Below the pieces are notes generated by a model. That model was not told the DNA's origin. It worked only from the letters and a program-made list of their open reading frames with translations, and searched no databases. Below, piece by piece: positions 8,385-17,888 of a stretch of DNA of 36,717 nt. Position 1 is the first letter of the stretch; the number at the start of each line of letters is the position of its first letter. This DNA is from Zarea fungicola (lineage: Eukaryota; Ascomycota; Sordariomycetes; Hypocreales; Cordycipitaceae). The stretch covers positions 1 through 36,717 of the forward strand of contig FWCC01000475.1 of the NCBI GenBank assembly GCA_900169235.1, read 5' to 3'. The translations under genes were made by a program, and so were the position numbers.

Positions 8385-10748
8385 ATGACTTACTCTCTAG
8401 TAAACTCATATGCTGGAGATGCTCTGATTAACGGCTTCAACTGGGTGGATACCCACGACTACTCCAACGGCTTTGTTCGTTATCAAAGCCAGACCAATGC
8501 AGCCGCTCAAGGCCTCTTCGCTGTTGACGAGCAAACCGGTGTCGTCCGCGTCGGTGTCGATCATACCAACTCGTACACAGTTAACGAGGGTCGCCCGAGT
8601 ATCCGAATCGAAAGCAAAGTTGCTTACAACCATGGCCTCTTTATCGCTGACTTTCTTCACATGCCTCCGTCGCAGTGTGGTGTATGGCCAGCTTTCTGGG
8701 CCTACGGAGACAACTGGCCTCATAATGGTGAGATTGACATTATCGAGGGCGCCAACAATGCTCACCGCAACATCATTTCCGCCCACACAACGCCTGGCTG
8801 TTTGCTTGGCGACGATGTGCTGAGTATGGCCTCTGGGATCTCACAAACTCAAAACTGTGATGTTGGCACCGACAACATAGGCTGCGGCTACGTACCGCCC
8901 TTATCGGACACAACATCGTATGGTGATGCCTTCAACGCTGTTGGTGGTGGAATCTATGCCATGCTCTGGGACGACGAGTTTATCCAGGTCTGGCATTTTA
9001 ATCGCGATGAGGCGCCTGCTGATATTGCCGCCAAGAAACCCCAGCCCGTCAATTGGGGTAAGCCCCAGGCCGTCTATGGTGGCCAGAAATGTGATGTCAA
9101 ATCGCATTTCCGCGACATGAACATTGTTCTCAACATCAACTTCTGCGGTGATTATGGCAACGCTGTCTGGCAAAGCGATGGCTGCTCTGCCCTCGCTCCA
9201 ACCTGCTCCGAGTGGGTGGCCAACAACCCAGCCGCCTTTGCCAACGCCTACTGGGATGTCAACTACATTGATGCCTACGTGCAGACACCCGGAACCGCCG
9301 AGAATAGCCTGCCCAGCAGCATACCAACCGCCACGTTCACTCATCTGCCCGGCACTGCTGGCCGTAACGGTGGCGGCACTCGCTTCTTGGCAAATGGCAC
9401 CTTCCCCAAGCCCACCAGCCCAGAGTCTACCGTCACTACTACCTTGACTTCCATCACCGGCACCACGACCGTCACCGTGCTCCGAAGTCCCATTCCGACG
9501 GCCACTCTGCCACCGCCAACTGTGAATACAGACACCAACCCGGCTAATCTGGATGAGTATTCATACCTTGGCTGCTTTGGCTCGAGCAGTAACTTTGAAT
9601 CCTTTGTGAAGGTGGCCGAGAAGGCGGACATGACTCTGGAGAAGTGCATAGCGATGTGCCACGGCAAGAAATATGCGGGCATCTTCGACACGGGTTGCTA
9701 CTGCGCGACTGTTCTGGATGCGGACACACGTGTAAGTACCCAGACTTGCGACACACGTTGTCCCGGTGATAAGAGCCAGTTCTGTGGTGGCCGCCTTAAG
9801 AACCTGGGCAAGTATCTCGACGGCATCGGTGCCAAAGCCAACGTTACTCTCCCTGAGACGGCCAGCTCCGTGGCCAGTGTTTCTATGCCTAGCTCAACCA
9901 ACACGTATGTTAGCAACGGCGCGGGCAAGGGCAACACTACAGCGCCCCAGGAACATCCAGTCAACAGCAAGATCAGCAAGGGCAACTTTACTCTCCCAGA
10001 GACCGCAGATGTTGACAATGCTCCACCCAAGCTCAACTCTACCAACACAGAGACTCTCTCTGCTGCTTCTAGCAGCTCCGGGACCACGTCAACTGTCATC
10101 ACCGAGGTCACCATCCCCGTCTACCCCCAGGCCAAGGAGAGCGAGGCAGGCCACGTTCGTAATTCGACTACACCTAGTTTCATGCGCAACTCGACCATGG
10201 CGAGCCGCAACGATAACGTTGCCCCATCCCTCCTGTTCAGTAAGAATACAGAAAGCGACAGTCTGGATCGCCGCGACGCGTCAAACTTCCTCCTCACTGT
10301 CTACGCCGCTGTTGCTAAGGAACAACCCCCTAAGCAGCCCCCGGGCATGGGACTGCACACGCACATGGCCTATGTCGATTCAACCAGCACTATCGTGACC
10401 ACAATTACCTACAAGACCGTCCACACACTACAGCCTTCTGAGATTGTCGATGCAGAGTACGTCACCACCATTGTCGAGGTTCACTGTGGCTGCACGGATC
10501 ACACCTCTGCCACCGTTCCAATGACCACCAAGGTTGTGCCGTGCTCGTCATGCGGTCCTCAAGGCGAGAACCACTTGACTGTTACAGTTCCGCATACAGC
10601 CATTGTCTCACCGCCCCCTGCCATTTTTACTTCCAAGATGCCGTCGGGTCCTACAGTAACCCCACCCGTTGTTGTAGGTAGTGCAGCTGGCCTGAAGACG
10701 ACATCGCTACTTTTAACCACCATGCTGGCCATGGTTCTTCTTCTGTGA
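8385..10748 (+). CDS. GPI-anchored GH16 beta-glucanase-type enzyme with WSC domain
   Basis: A single open frame of 787 residues. Residues 1-300 form a GH16 domain with the catalytic signature GEIDIIEG (Glu116, Asp118, Glu121) after CGVWPAFWAYG. The family includes endo-1,3(4)-beta-glucanases and wall transglycosylases, so substrate stays open. Residues 392-478 are a WSC domain (YLGCF, CIAMC, GCYCA, CDTRCPG, QFCGG), a putative carbohydrate-binding module. The rest is Ser/Thr-rich with many N-glycosylation sites, an imperfect NVTLPETA/NFTLPETA repeat, and a DRRD site that Kex2 might cut. The C-terminus, SAAGLKTTSLLLTTMLAMVL, is a GPI-attachment signal. Oddly, the first ATG gives MTYSLVNSYAGD, which looks like the start of the mature enzyme; no signal peptide is visible, so a 5' coding exon may be missing from this model. 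Confidence 0.88.
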   Translation: MTYSLVNSYAGDALINGFNWVDTHDYSNGFVRYQSQTNAAAQGLFAVDEQTGVVRVGVDHTNSYTVNEGRPSIRIESKVAYNHGLFIADFLHMPPSQCGVWPAFWAYGDNWPHNGEIDIIEGANNAHRNIISAHTTPGCLLGDDVLSMASGISQTQNCDVGTDNIGCGYVPPLSDTTSYGDAFNAVGGGIYAMLWDDEFIQVWHFNRDEAPADIAAKKPQPVNWGKPQAVYGGQKCDVKSHFRDMNIVLNINFCGDYGNAVWQSDGCSALAPTCSEWVANNPAAFANAYWDVNYIDAYVQTPGTAENSLPSSIPTATFTHLPGTAGRNGGGTRFLANGTFPKPTSPESTVTTTLTSITGTTTVTVLRSPIPTATLPPPTVNTDTNPANLDEYSYLGCFGSSSNFESFVKVAEKADMTLEKCIAMCHGKKYAGIFDTGCYCATVLDADTRVSTQTCDTRCPGDKSQFCGGRLKNLGKYLDGIGAKANVTLPETASSVASVSMPSSTNTYVSNGAGKGNTTAPQEHPVNSKISKGNFTLPETADVDNAPPKLNSTNTETLSAASSSSGTTSTVITEVTIPVYPQAKESEAGHVRNSTTPSFMRNSTMASRNDNVAPSLLFSKNTESDSLDRRDASNFLLTVYAAVAKEQPPKQPPGMGLHTHMAYVDSTSTIVTTITYKTVHTLQPSEIVDAEYVTTIVEVHCGCTDHTSATVPMTTKVVPCSSCGPQGENHLTVTVPHTAIVSPPPAIFTSKMPSGPTVTPPVVVGSAAGLKTTSLLLTTMLAMVLLL

Positions 10749-11646
10749 AGATGAAACAACACATTTGATTTCTTTTTTTGCGGTTTTCACAATCATTGTT
10801 TTTTCAGTTGGCTGGATAATGGGACGGAGGATAGCAACAAGTTTGATACCAAAGGGAAGGCAATATCTTTTTGAAGGGAATTTTTAAACAGGGCAATATA
10901 GCATCAGCGTTTTTTTTTGGGGGGGGATTTTGGGAGCATTTGTTATCTAAGCAGGTGCAAATTTGTACTAATTACACAAACACAGTTAGATAGAAGCTGC
11001 GAATCTGCAAGCATTTTGCAAAGTAGATCGTCTAGGAACGACATTATTAGCTAGAGAATCACAATAAAGAGGAAAAACTATTAACAAATCAATCGATATC
11101 ACTTTAAATGATTTCAGCCCGAATGCTGGAGCCGCGTTGACATTCCGACAACTATAAATAGAACCTCTCACCACGGGAAAAAGAAGAATTATATAAATAA
11201 CTTTACCATATAAACAGAGTACATAAACAGTATCAAGGGGCATGCAGAGATTTAGACGAGATGTAAAGTGCGTGATGTGTGAAATTGGCATGTGCACATT
11301 ATGACCAGCACTTGTACCTTGGTGCCACTTTGAGCCTCAGCCGCAAGAGAACGGAGTGCCAAAATGGCCCGACTGCCGCTTCTAAATATGTATCTACTAC
11401 TAGAAATAAAAACTCTTGCGCTTTAGCCAATCCAACGAACTAATCGATTCATCTTTTAGAGAAGGAATAAAATTTGCTTTCCCGGCACCAGCCGTGTAAG
11501 TTACTGCCGCTCTCTTCCCCGCACCGTTGTGCTTATAAGCCCCCACGATCTCGGCAGCCATCCGAAGCTGACACAGATGCTCCTAGTGCCTCTCATTTTC
11601 CTTCCTATAATTCGTAGCCCTCGTGCAATCTTATCAAGGACATTTG
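10749..11646. other. Intergenic region after the GH16 gene
   Basis: About 900 bases without a supported gene. It has T and G runs near 10911-10926 and is moderately AT-rich. A TTATAAG element at about 11532 could serve the downstream YhhN-type gene. Confidence 0.4.
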
Positions 11647-12318
11647 ATGATGTATTTTAAGAGCTTACCAGATGGCAATGCCACTGAGACGGCAGTAATT
11701 GCCGTCTCCATAGCTTCGTCGGTGCTGTACCTCGCCAACGTCCGCGCCGCGCCCAGCAAGACTCGCATGGTGTACAAGACGCTCTCGACGGCGCTGCTCG
11801 CGTCCTTCGCCGCCTTGCGTGCTGGACGTCCGTCGTTCCTCGTGCCTGCTCTCGCTCTTGGGTCCCTCGGGGACGCCTTTCTGGCCTGGCCCGGCGAGGC
11901 TAACTTCCTCTGTGGCCTTGGGAGCTTCCTCGTCGCGCACCTTTTCTACGTCGCGCTTTTTGCGGGCATGGGCGCTGGTCACGAACACATCTGGACTGAA
12001 ACATGGAGACAAGTGGTCGCCGGTGTCATGATGCTGCTTGCGCCGGGCATGGCGGCCGTCTTGATGTCACGGGTCGCGAGTGCTCTCCGTGGGCCTATTC
12101 TCCTCTACACGGCGACAATTCTGACCATGGTTCTGGCGGTGCTTACGGTACATAATAAGACCATTGTAGTGGGTGCTGTGCTATTTGCCCTCTCGGATTC
12201 GATTCTGGCAACGGAGGAGTTTGTGGTGGCGAGAAATTCGGGGCATCGAGGGTGGATGCAACACGCCGTCTGGATCTTGTACTACTCTGGCCAATTCTTG
12301 ATCGCATCTGGGTTCTAG
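11647..12318 (+). CDS. YhhN/TMEM86-like integral membrane protein (putative lysoplasmalogenase family)
   Basis: The 223-residue intronless protein begins MMYFKSLPDGNATE and is almost wholly hydrophobic, with about seven to eight membrane helices. Family landmarks are LALGSLGDAFLAWPG (about residues 68-82), LGSFLVAHLFYVALFAG (about 88-104) and FALSDSILATEEF near the C-terminus; the conserved Asp residues in GD and SDS fit the YhhN family. TMEM86 members hydrolyse the vinyl-ether bond of lysoplasmalogen in animals; since most fungi lack plasmalogens, the substrate here is uncertain. An upstream in-frame GTG (11623) is not a likely start. ATGs at 11647 and 11650 are equivalent candidates. Only 88 bases separate its stop from that of the convergent phosphoesterase gene. 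Confidence 0.82.
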   Translation: MMYFKSLPDGNATETAVIAVSIASSVLYLANVRAAPSKTRMVYKTLSTALLASFAALRAGRPSFLVPALALGSLGDAFLAWPGEANFLCGLGSFLVAHLFYVALFAGMGAGHEHIWTETWRQVVAGVMMLLAPGMAAVLMSRVASALRGPILLYTATILTMVLAVLTVHNKTIVVGAVLFALSDSILATEEFVVARNSGHRGWMQHAVWILYYSGQFLIASGF

Positions 12319-12406
12319 ATAAATAATTCAAAACAAAAAAAAAGACAGACAGGGGGAAAGGGAGATTCGTTCATTTTATTTTGCACGCCTATGCGGATAG
12401 AGAGTT

Positions 12407-13522
12407 TTAGATATCCACTACCACAGCGCGGGACTTTATGCGGCCCGTATTGCCATACATTTGGGCAGCATTCACCATGATGCTGCCTTGATTACTCCTG
12501 GGACCGCCCATGAGCCATTTCCAGGCTACACCATGCAGTCCATAATACACTACTTTCCACATGTCAATCCATGACGGGTTAGGCAAAAAGTCCATGATGG
12601 GACCGCGACTGGGACGTGACAACAGTGACTCGTAAGCGGCCTGCATCTGGTCAAAGTATATGGGCTCTTGTCCGTAGGCCCAGTGGCAGTGGCCAAAGAT
12701 GTGCAAGCGCGGCTTAACTCGCCATACCTCGCGAAGGAGATGTGGGCATCCGATACCAAGGTCTAGATGATGTTTCTACATAAAAACATGTGAGAAAGAG
12801 CAAGTTTATCCAAATTCAAATATCCGGGAATATACATACTGGTGGTGTATGTGTGACGAGAATATCCGTCTCGGGCGGTATCCTGTTCTGCCATGGCTGT
12901 CTAGCAGCGGTATATTGAAAGCTTTGATCATGTGGTGTCAGAACGAAGTAGATATTAGAAATGCCAGGGCTTCGACGTTTCCTGCGGGTATATCTTACGC
13001 GAACTCTTTTGGCCCACATTCGGGAATATCACCAGCCCCAAAAATGCTTATTTTTCGGCCATTGACCTCCTGCACCGTTACGTCGCCTTGTAGGAGCAAG
13101 ATAGTGCCGAGCTGCAGCCGGGCCTTACTCTTGACATCCTCCTCTAGCCGTGACATTGGGTCGAAATAACTGTCATGGTTCCCGGCCACGACAACCTTGA
13201 CGGCATGCGGGAAGCTGTTGAGCCAGTCGAGCTGCTTCTGGATGTCCACCGCCGTGCCCGCATTGGTGAGGTCGCCGGCGTGGACAAGGACGTCGCCGTC
13301 GGGCACCTCAATTGCCGTCTGGTCGTGCGTGTCAGAGATACAGACTACGCGGACGGGCTCCTTGTTGCGGGGTGGGCGAAATGGGCGGCCGCGCAGCCAG
13401 ACGAGGACGTGGTAGATGTGGATGGTGAGAAAGGTGAGCGGCGACAGAAGGAGATGGTCAAGTACGGTGAGGCGCTCCCACTGATTGGAGCGGCGCAGGC
13501 CGAGGGATTGGAGAAGGCCCAT
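12407..13522 (-). CDS. Calcineurin-like metallophosphoesterase (MPPED-type) with N-terminal membrane segment
   Basis: Three minus-strand exons, 13522-12999, 12921-12840 and 12775-12407, give 324 residues. Introns are 77 and 64 nt, GT-AG, in phase. The metallophosphoesterase motifs appear in order: ISDTHDQ (Asp64, His66), HAGDLTN (Asp84), VVAGNHDSYF (Asn115, His116), ILVTHTPP (around residue 200) and IFGHCHWAYG after the second intron. All metal-ligand positions of the fold are present, so an active di-metal phosphohydrolase is expected; the substrate is unknown. Residues about 18-44 are hydrophobic and may anchor the enzyme in a membrane. Splice choices are supported because they restore continuous family sequence (EFA-FQYTAARQPW and THTPP-KHHLDLGIG). 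Confidence 0.9.
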
Positions 13523-13958
13523 ACCGGGCAGCTTCTAGTTGCTCCTGAGATGTGAACTAACAAGAAGAAATCGAAGCAGAAAATAACGATAAACTCGCAC
13601 AGATTGTCAGCTTAATTCCAGCCGTGGTTGACGGAGCCAATGAAGTTGGTAAAGCGCTAGCGCGGGGTTGAACAGGGGGCGACGCGCCGCTATAACTGCC
13701 ATCAGTGCCGGAAGGTGGCCTCACCTAACAAGGCGTCTGAGCTTGGTCATTAATTGGGATCCGATCAATGTCCTCGTTATTACTGTGTGAAATCTTTGGC
13801 TCTAAAACGTAATTATCCATGTTACGAAGCGGGGTAGGATCAATAAAAGGCAGGGAGCAACAGTCGCAGACGTGTCCCGTCCTGAACTACCCGCGGACAT
13901 CGCGGTAAACATTAGCAATTGCTGGAAAGTCGCTCACGAATATTTTTGATGGAACAAG
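13523..13958. other. Intergenic region between phosphoesterase gene and M3 peptidase pseudogene
   Basis: No coding sequence or RNA gene is seen in these 436 bases. They should hold the promoter of the phosphoesterase gene and the former promoter of the peptidase. Confidence 0.4.
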
Positions 13959-16145
13959 ATGATTCAGCCATACATTGATTTCTCCGTTACCCCTGCCTCA
14001 ATCACAGTGGATGCCGAGCGCTTAGTGAGGGAAGCAAGGCACCGGCGGGATGAACTAGTTAGTTCAGAATGTCGCCCCTGAGCAAGCAACATTCAACAAT
14101 GTGATGCTCACCCTTGCGCAAATGCAGAATAATTTCGCCATTCAGTCCAATATACTTTAATTTTATCAACGAGTCTCTGCAGACGCTGAGATCCGCGCCG
14201 CGTCAGCAAAAGCACAGAACCTTTTTGATGACTTTCATCCTGAATGCTGGACAAGGGAGGACATTTTTAAGCTTGTCGATGCGGTACATCAGAGGAACAG
14301 AGATCTCTCAGAAGAATCATCTCTGCTTCTTGAGACCTTTAATACACGGTTTTCTCAGTCTGGGTTGGGAATGCAGGATGCCAGGTCGAGAGAGCGATAC
14401 AAGGATATCCAAAGCCGTCTCAGCAAGATACACACAGAGTTCCAACAAAATCTTAGCCAGAGCACAGATGAAGTATCTTTCACCTTGGATGAGCTGACTG
14501 GTGTACCTGAGTCTATTGTCGGGCAGCTTCAAAATGAGCCAGTAGTAATAAACTTAGGGTCGATTTGTCTAATCCTGCACACAGGGAACATTCTCTCGTT
14601 CGCTACAACTGCCAACACGCGGAAAGAGTTGTACCTTGCTATTAAAAGTAGATGCCAGGGAAATGTATCCCTCGTTCAAGAAGCTGTTAAGCTCCGTTAT
14701 GGAATGGCAAGGCTGCTAGGTTTCACAAACTATGCCACTTTTCAACTTCAATCAAGCATGGCAAAGGCTCCTGACCATATCCAAAAGTTTGTGGCAGATG
14801 TTCGATCCAAGCTGGTGCCTTTTGGTCTACAGGCATTAGAAGTTTTAAAGGATCTCAAGAAGCGCGAGGAGAAGAGCGACGAGTTCTTCGTCTGGGATTA
14901 TGAATTTCATCAGAGTCGAATGCTGAAATCTTCATTGTCTACTAACAGAACAAGAATTACAGAATACTCCCCTCGCCGAAAAATACGAAAACAGCCATGT
15001 TGAACTTTGTCGCCCACCTATTTCGGATATCACTTGATGAGATTAAGGCTAATAACTGCATGGTGTGGCACAGGGACGTCCATATGTTTGCCTTTCATGA
15101 CAATGAAAATGGGGGAGGGTTCCTTGGTTACTTATGCCTTTCCTTGATCTCTTCAAGCGAGAGGGTAAACAGCCACACGAGGCCTGCTTCAGTTTGCAAC
15201 CTGTATGTTTCGGTTTTCCTAGGTGGCAACATGCCAAATAAGCAAAGTCAAAGTGCCTCGTAATCTAAATTCTGATAGGGATTTACTCGGAAAGATGGAA
15301 CCCGGCATTATCCAGCAGTTGCGTTACTTTGCTCGTTTCCAAGCCAACGCTAAGCGAACCATGTTGAGGTAATAGCCATACTTCATGAGTTAGGCCATTA
15401 CATCCATGACTTGGTGTCCAAGACCCTATACTCACAATTCCACGGGCCAGAAGGTATGCCAGTCGATTTTAGAGATCTACCAAGCTAGATGCTCGAGTAT
15501 TGGTGGTAGATACTCTCACAGATTAAGTCACTCAGCCGGCACTACTCATGCCTTGGCAGCTATGTGGCAGGAAAAGAATAAAGGCTGTCAGCAGCCTAAG
15601 CAAAAAAACCCAGATGAGCTTATTGATCAACTGATAAAGGCTAGCCGAGCCATTTTTGGAGCTCTCTTTCAACTTAATCTAGTTCACCGCGCTTCTTTTG
15701 ATCTGGCCATCCATCAGATTCTAGCAAAGAGGAGGCGAACTGCATAGATATTACAGCAGTTTAGAATAGTTCGCAGAAAGATATTGGACTTATTAGCGGA
15801 CAAGAGATCTTTGATGGTAACACACATGGCTATGGCTACGCCACAACCACACATCTAATGCAGACCAATTATGCTGCTAGCTATTATGCATATCTATAGT
15901 AAGTCAAGCTTGATGTTTATGGATTTCTTTTACGAAATTTCTAACAGAGGACTGGCAGTTCTAACCTGTATAACGCGGATATATTCTATAGTGTATTCCA
16001 GGACCATCCTCTTGATGCTGAAAGATTCCAGCAATATCGTAAATCTTTACTTGAAAGCGGTGGCAGAGATGGCTTCGGTAGCCTCGTCGACTTCTTAGGC
16101 CACGAACCATCTACTAGCTCTTTTTACAATGGTTTACTAGATTAG
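13959..16145 (+). pseudogene. Decayed M3 family metallopeptidase (thimet oligopeptidase / saccharolysin type)
   Basis: Family sequence can be followed almost from end to end but in shifting frames. It starts at ATG 13959 (YIDFSVTPASITVDAERLV), continues with EQATFNNVMLTLAQMQNNF and EDIFKLVDAVHQRN, then the long block from about 14365 to 14985 with EVSFTLDELTGVPESIVGQL. MLNFVAHLFRISLDEIKANN and WHRDVHMFAFHDNENGGGFL follow in another frame. The zinc motif HELGH is intact at 15384-15398, followed by IHDLVSKTLYSQFHG. The end, YNADIFYSVFQDHPLD to FYNGLLD, stops at 16145. I see frameshifts near 14060-14075, 14985 and 15135 and in-frame stops at 14158, 15486 and 15507, so no full enzyme can be made. 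A GTAAGT...AACAG intron remnant precedes the last block. There is no strong AT shift, so decay is not RIP-like. Confidence 0.85.
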
Positions 16146-16567
16146 CTGCAGTATGAAATATAATATCATTACATGTATAGAATGTCTTTTTTCATCAATG
16201 CTGAGTATAGGATCAAAAATCTGCGAGCTGGTGTTGCCAAGTACTGGGAATAATTTAGCTTGCCGCGAACCACTGAACTTGAAATTGGAGAGCTATCCTT
16301 TGCTATCTCAATACAAATACAAATTCTCAATCTCTATAGAATGTTTTATCTAGACTCATTTTAATAGATTACAGTCTACCCGACATGCGCAGGCTGACAC
16401 AGACTTCTCCGTCAGAGGAAGCGGGGTAAATCATGTGCTTGTTTCCTGCACGAGAAGCATTGGCAATTAATAAACTCATCACAGCCATTTTAGCTGCAGC
16501 TGATTTCTTTTCCCGAGTATCTGTTTATCACAGACCTCAGTTTGAGTCGCTGTCCAATAAGGGAATC
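16146..16567. other. Intergenic / leader region before the ABM-domain gene
   Basis: These roughly 420 bases hold no recognisable gene. An in-frame ATG at 16433 would add 45 residues to the next protein, but that extension looks unlike the family, so it is treated as leader. Confidence 0.4.
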
Positions 16568-16994
16568 ATGGCAACCCTACCGCACGTTCCCGCTCGCGGA
16601 TTTAGCTTGCACGTGAATATAACCATTGACCCATCCAACATTGACGCGTTCCTGACTGCGTTAAAACCTGTCTATGAGGCCCTTGTCTCCGAACCGAGTT
16701 GCACTTATTTTGAAGTATTCCATTCTCTCGAGGAACCAGGTGCATTCCGGTTTGTAGAGAACTGGGACCAGACGAAGGAGTGGTTTCTTGAGGTGCGTAG
16801 GAGGACTCTGGAATCCACCGCGTATTACTCTGTTCTTCGGTTTAATAATTTTCTTTCCTTAGGTTCAACTGGCAAAGGAGTACTATAAGCCGTATCTGGA
16901 GATTACGGAACCAATGTGGACAAGCCCCCGGACGTTTTCTTTTTTTGGACGAGTCCCTAAGGAATGGACGACTGTGAAGGCGGGCAATTTCTAA
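16568..16994 (+). CDS. Small antibiotic-biosynthesis-monooxygenase (ABM) domain protein
   Basis: Two exons, 16568-16792 and 16863-16994, separated by a 70-nt GTGCGT...TTAG intron, give 118 residues. The sequence runs GFSLHVNITIDPSNIDAFL, then LVSEPSCTYFEVFHSLEEPG, then FRFVENWDQTKEWFLE joined to VQLAKEYYKPYLEIT. This is the dimeric alpha-beta barrel pattern of ABM proteins: beta strand, helix, CTYFEV strand, and the W near the helix. Members range from cofactor-free monooxygenases to proteins without known activity, so no reaction can be assigned. The last 20 residues (TSPRTFSFFGRVPKEWTTVK) extend past the minimal domain. The ATG at 16568 is chosen because the family normally starts just before the first strand; 16433 is an upstream in-frame alternative. 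Confidence 0.82.
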
Positions 16995-17888
16995 TGCTTA
17001 TGATAACAGACATCTATTTCAAGGTGTCGTGTACTGTCCATATTTCGTGCCTGTGATGCCTCTGCCCTGAGCCTATATTTTCTAGTGCAGTGCTGTCACC
17101 GAACTCGGTAATCCAGGGTCTGGCTGTAAAGTCGCTACGTTTACCCAGTAACTAGATCTGCCGCATCATTTTATCGTAATTCAGCGTCCACCTGTGACTC
17201 GAGTAGCACCTGTGGTCGGTACCTACGCAACTACGGTAGTAAATTTGTGCCCCTAGGTACCTACGTAGAGCCGGTCACTTTTAGCGGAACAACGCCGCGT
17301 TTCAGCAACATATGCATCATTGAGAAGAGGCCATCGTCTGATAAATCTGCATGCATATAGAAGTAGTTTTCAGTCTCGTCATGTCTTTCGAACGTTTATA
17401 AATTCAAGTGCCCTACAAATCTCTGCAATGTATGCTACAATTACCATGACGATGATGCATCTCTTGCCGATGTCCGCCACGCCCCACTCCCGATTAACAG
17501 GAGGTACAAAGGTACAAAGGTACATTTATGTACCAGACAGGTTCAGAACGCGCAAGAATCTGGTGATAGAATCACCTCCAGCTCCATTTTCCTTGATCAC
17601 AGTCTCATTCAAATCCCGAGTTCCGCAACTTTTCTATTGTTTGCAAGGGAGACACTTTGACATGGTGAATGTGTTCAAAAGTCAGCAGGTATTTGTTTCG
17701 TTCAAAGATGCAGATGCAGCTGAAATAAGTACGCTAGAGCTGCGGCGACTCCACTAGAGCTCCCCGCTCAAAGCCCCCAGCTTCCCCCTGTCCAGAGAGC
17801 TCCCTCCACCACGTCATTCATTTTTGTAGTACTTCTCCCAACCAGCTTTTGTCTTCTTCCATCACTACCTCATTCCGCTGAATGACCG
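16995..17888. other. Intergenic region with TAGGTACCTA-type motifs
   Basis: About 890 bases. GGTACCTACG occurs at 17218 and TAGGTACCTACGTAG at 17254-17268, and an 8-bp unit is repeated at 17502-17524. A 145-codon open frame at 17320-17757 has no family resemblance and is not annotated. The final part is C/T-rich, as expected for the leader of the anoctamin gene. Confidence 0.45.
17502..17524. repeat. Short tandem repeat, unit AGGTACAA, about three copies
   Basis: Two complete copies and one of seven bases lie head to tail in the gap before the anoctamin gene, followed by a reversed GTACC. Confidence 0.6.

Noticed and set aside
17320..17757. 145-codon open frame before the anoctamin gene
   Set aside because: No recognisable family, contains intergenic repeat sequence (AGGTACAA copies), and has no supporting splice or promoter context.
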